NCBI GenBank assembly: GCA_945901665.1
Contig: CAMDLJ010000068.1
Coordinates: 1 to 9,882 of the forward strand
Reading direction: 5' to 3'
Length of the DNA: 9,882 nt
DNA from: Bordetella parapertussis
GTDB taxonomy: Bacteria; Pseudomonadota; Gammaproteobacteria; Burkholderiales; Burkholderiaceae
Positions within the stretch are counted from its first letter, which is position 1; each line of letters begins with the position of its first letter. Under the pieces are notes generated by a model. The model had not been told where the DNA came from, ran no database searches, and saw only the letters and a list, made by a program, of their open reading frames with translations. Shown here one piece after another: positions 8,734 through 9,882 of this stretch. Position numbers and translations under genes: made by a program.

Positions 8734-8766
8734 ACCGCTGGGGGGCGACTCCCGGCGGTTTTTTTT
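8734..8766 (+). terminator. Strong intrinsic terminator between carB and greA
   Basis: ACCGCTGGGG at 8734-8743 pairs with TCCCGGCGGT at 8750-8759 (ten pairs including G-T wobbles) around a 6-base loop, followed by eight T residues at 8759-8766. It starts 18 bp after the carB stop and would end the carAB message. The greA Shine-Dalgarno AGGA (8767-8770) follows immediately, so any greA transcript begun upstream must read through this hairpin. A greA promoter downstream of it cannot fit. The site is therefore either a leaky operon boundary or a leader attenuator for greA. Confidence 0.88.
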
Positions 8767-8779
8767 AGGATGTCGAGAC

Positions 8780-9256
8780 ATGGCCACCATTCCCATCACC
8801 TTGCGCGGCGCCGAAAAACTCAAGGAAGAACTGCACCGACTCAAAACGGTGGACAGACCGTGGGTCATTCAAGCCATTGCCGAGGCCCGCGCCCAGGGCG
8901 ATTTGAGCGAGAACGCCGAATACGACGCGGCCAAAGACCGGCAAGGTTTCATCGAGGGACGCATCCAAGACATTGAAAGCAAGCTGTCCATGGCCTCGGT
9001 GATCGACCCCTCTGGCCTGAACGCCGAGGGCAAGGTGGTGTTTGGATCCACGGTGGAGTTGGAGGACGAGGACTCTGGCGACCGTGTCACCTATCAAATC
9101 GTGGGCGAAGACGAGGCCGATCTCAAATTGGGTCTCATCAACATCAGCAGCCCGATTGCGCGCGCCATGATCGGCAAAGAAAGCGGTGACGTGGCAGTGG
9201 TGCAAGCCCCGGGTGGCCAGCGCCGTTACGAAATCATTCAGGTCTCTTACATCTGA
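8780..9256 (+). CDS. greA: Transcription elongation factor GreA
   Basis: 158 residues, exactly the length of E. coli GreA. AGGA at 8767-8770, nine bases before ATG 8780, is the ribosome site. GreA enters the RNA polymerase secondary channel and stimulates cleavage of backtracked RNA. Residues 1-75 form the N-terminal coiled-coil: [13 protein letters not shown], then the tip loop [17 protein letters not shown] with Asp41 and Glu44, the acidic residues that help coordinate catalytic magnesium. Residues about 80-158 are the FKBP-like C-terminal domain ([40 protein letters not shown]). A strong terminator lies just before the gene. Its stop TGA shares one base with the start of the next gene, so the two are expected to be translated together. 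Confidence 0.98.
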   Translation: MATIPITLRGAEKLKEELHRLKTVDRPWVIQAIAEARAQGDLSENAEYDAAKDRQGFIEGRIQDIESKLSMASVIDPSGLNAEGKVVFGSTVELEDEDSGDRVTYQIVGEDEADLKLGLINISSPIARAMIGKESGDVAVVQAPGGQRRYEIIQVSYI

Positions 9257-9711
9257 TGGCCTGGCAGCGCGGCTTGTGGCTGGTCGCTGCGGTGTGGTGG
9301 GGCAGCTTGACGGCCTTGGGCGCTTGGGTTGTGCCCTTGCTGTTTGCCCATGCATCCTCCAAGGCAGTGGCCGCTGGCTTGGCGGTGCATTTGTTCAGCG
9401 CCCAAGCCTGGGTGGGCTTGGTGGGTGGCTTGCTTAGCTTGTTGGTCCAACGTCATATCGACCGTTTGCGGGGGCGACCGCATGTGCCCAACGTTTTGAT
9501 CTTGGCGCCCATGTTGTTGGCGGTCATCGTGGAGTGGGGCATTGCCCCACGCATTGTGGCGCGTGACAACATGCTGCTGTGGCACAGCTTGGGCGCGGCT
9601 TTTTGGGTGTTGCAGTGGGCCTGTCTGTCCGCGCATGTGTGGCGTTTGAGCACGCCCACGCTGTATGCGACATGGCCAGCGCCCGATTCCGCCGAGAAGC
9701 CTAAAGCCTGA
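9256..9711 (+). CDS. DUF4149-type small integral membrane protein
   Basis: 151 residues starting at ATG 9256, which overlaps the greA stop as TGATG, a typical arrangement for translational coupling; CAGG at 9239-9242 is a weak, distant ribosome site. Four hydrophobic segments are visible: about 7-30 (LWLVAAVWWGSLTALGAW), 48-65 (AWVGLVGGLLSLLVQ), 78-98 (VLILAPMLLAVIVEWGIAP) and 107-128 (LLWHSLGAAFWVLQWACL). A positively charged loop RHIDRLRGR follows the second. The layout and position after greA fit the DUF4149 family of Beta- and Gammaproteobacteria, whose function is unknown to me. There is no signal for an enzyme active site. The C-terminal tail is short and polar (PDSAEKPKA). The family call is from pattern and context, not from a profile search. 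Confidence 0.8.
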   Translation: MAWQRGLWLVAAVWWGSLTALGAWVVPLLFAHASSKAVAAGLAVHLFSAQAWVGLVGGLLSLLVQRHIDRLRGRPHVPNVLILAPMLLAVIVEWGIAPRIVARDNMLLWHSLGAAFWVLQWACLSAHVWRLSTPTLYATWPAPDSAEKPKA

Positions 9712-9746
9712 TGCCCGCTTCTGGGCGGATCAACTCAGCTTTGGCT
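9698..9746. terminator. Possible bidirectional hairpin at the convergent DUF4149/yhbY junction
   Basis: AGCC-T-AAAGC at 9698-9707 pairs with GCTTTGGCT at 9738-9746, nine pairs with one bulged T. Inside it, GCCCG (9713-9717) pairs with TGGGC (9722-9726) around CTTC. The arms cover the last codons of both genes, whose coding regions are separated by only 23 bp. On the + strand GGTTTTCTT follows, a poor U tract; on the - strand the tract is weaker still. A terminator is expected here, but the structure may be chance. Confidence 0.3.
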
Positions 9747-9882
9747 GGTTTTCTTGATCGAGCGTTGCTTGGGCTTGGCCCGTTTGACTTGGCCGCCAGC
9801 CGTCAATCGCTGATTGCCCAGCACTTGCAAGCGTTTGACCTCAGGCCGCTGGCCGCCTCGGCTGCTGTATTTCAGCACCTTG
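9735..9882 (-). CDS. yhbY: YhbY/CRM-domain RNA-binding protein, C-terminal part (5' end outside window)
   Basis: Reading the minus strand from the right edge, an open frame of 48 codons ends at TGA (complement of 9735-9737). It begins KVLKYSSRGGQRPEVK, then RLQVLGNQRLTAGGQVKRAK, and ends KQRSIKKTSQS. It is very basic and reads like the C-terminal extension of YhbY-family proteins in Comamonadaceae, beyond the roughly 97-residue CRM domain of E. coli YhbY. YhbY binds the 50S ribosomal precursor. The CRM domain with its GxxG loop lies outside the window, so the call rests on the tail and on the usual Burkholderiales order greA-DUF4149-yhbY(reverse), with rlmE-ftsH expected beyond. The gene is convergent with DUF4149, 23 bp away. 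Confidence 0.6.
   Translation of the reverse strand, partial: KVLKYSSRGGQRPEVKRLQVLGNQRLTAGGQVKRAKPKQRSIKKTSQS

Noticed and set aside
1..9882. Defence, secretion, phage or other novel multi-gene system
   Set aside because: Every kilobase is occupied by a recognised conserved gene in a conserved order; no transposase, integrase, repeats, tRNA or atypical region was seen.

Overview
The window looks like a chromosomal housekeeping segment from a Gram-negative betaproteobacterium, order Burkholderiales and probably family Comamonadaceae. This rests on the gene order lpxD-fabZ-lpxA-lpxB-rnhB-(SpoU methyltransferase), then carA-carB-greA-DUF4149 with a convergent yhbY, and on the recognisable protein sequences. 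Leucine is very often written TTG, which fits relatives of Limnohabitans or Rhodoferax, but I cannot fix the genus by eye. No mobile element, CRISPR array, tRNA, rRNA or sign of recent transfer was seen.

Region 1 (1-4074, all +) is the downstream part of the envelope cluster: the 3' end of lpxD, then fabZ, lpxA, lpxB, rnhB and a TrmH/SpoU-family RNA methyltransferase. Spacings are from 51 bp down to overlaps, so this is probably one transcript. FabZ makes unsaturated acyl-ACP from the (R)-3-hydroxyacyl-ACP pool that LpxA and LpxD also draw on. LpxA, LpxD and LpxB carry out early lipid A steps. RNase HII and the methyltransferase are passengers with nucleic-acid roles.

Region 2 (4075-4234) is the only sizeable non-coding stretch, 160 bp. 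It holds a possible -10 element inside a perfect 6-bp inverted repeat and then a convincing intrinsic terminator, 37 bp before the carA start. The layout suggests attenuation of carAB or a leaky operon boundary.

Region 3 (4235-8716) is carA and carB, the two subunits of glutamine-dependent carbamoyl phosphate synthetase, which feeds arginine and pyrimidine synthesis. A strong terminator (8734-8766) follows carB and ends only a few bases before the greA Shine-Dalgarno. The promoter that supplies greA is therefore unclear.

Region 4 (8780-9882) is greA, overlapped by one base by a four-helix DUF4149 membrane protein, then the 3' end of a convergent yhbY-like gene that runs off the right edge.

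I found no novel multi-gene system. The most useful observations are the acyl-chain ruler residue in LpxA (Met171, which predicts a C10 hydroxyacyl preference), the terminators in front of carA and greA, and a changed effector-site position in CarB.
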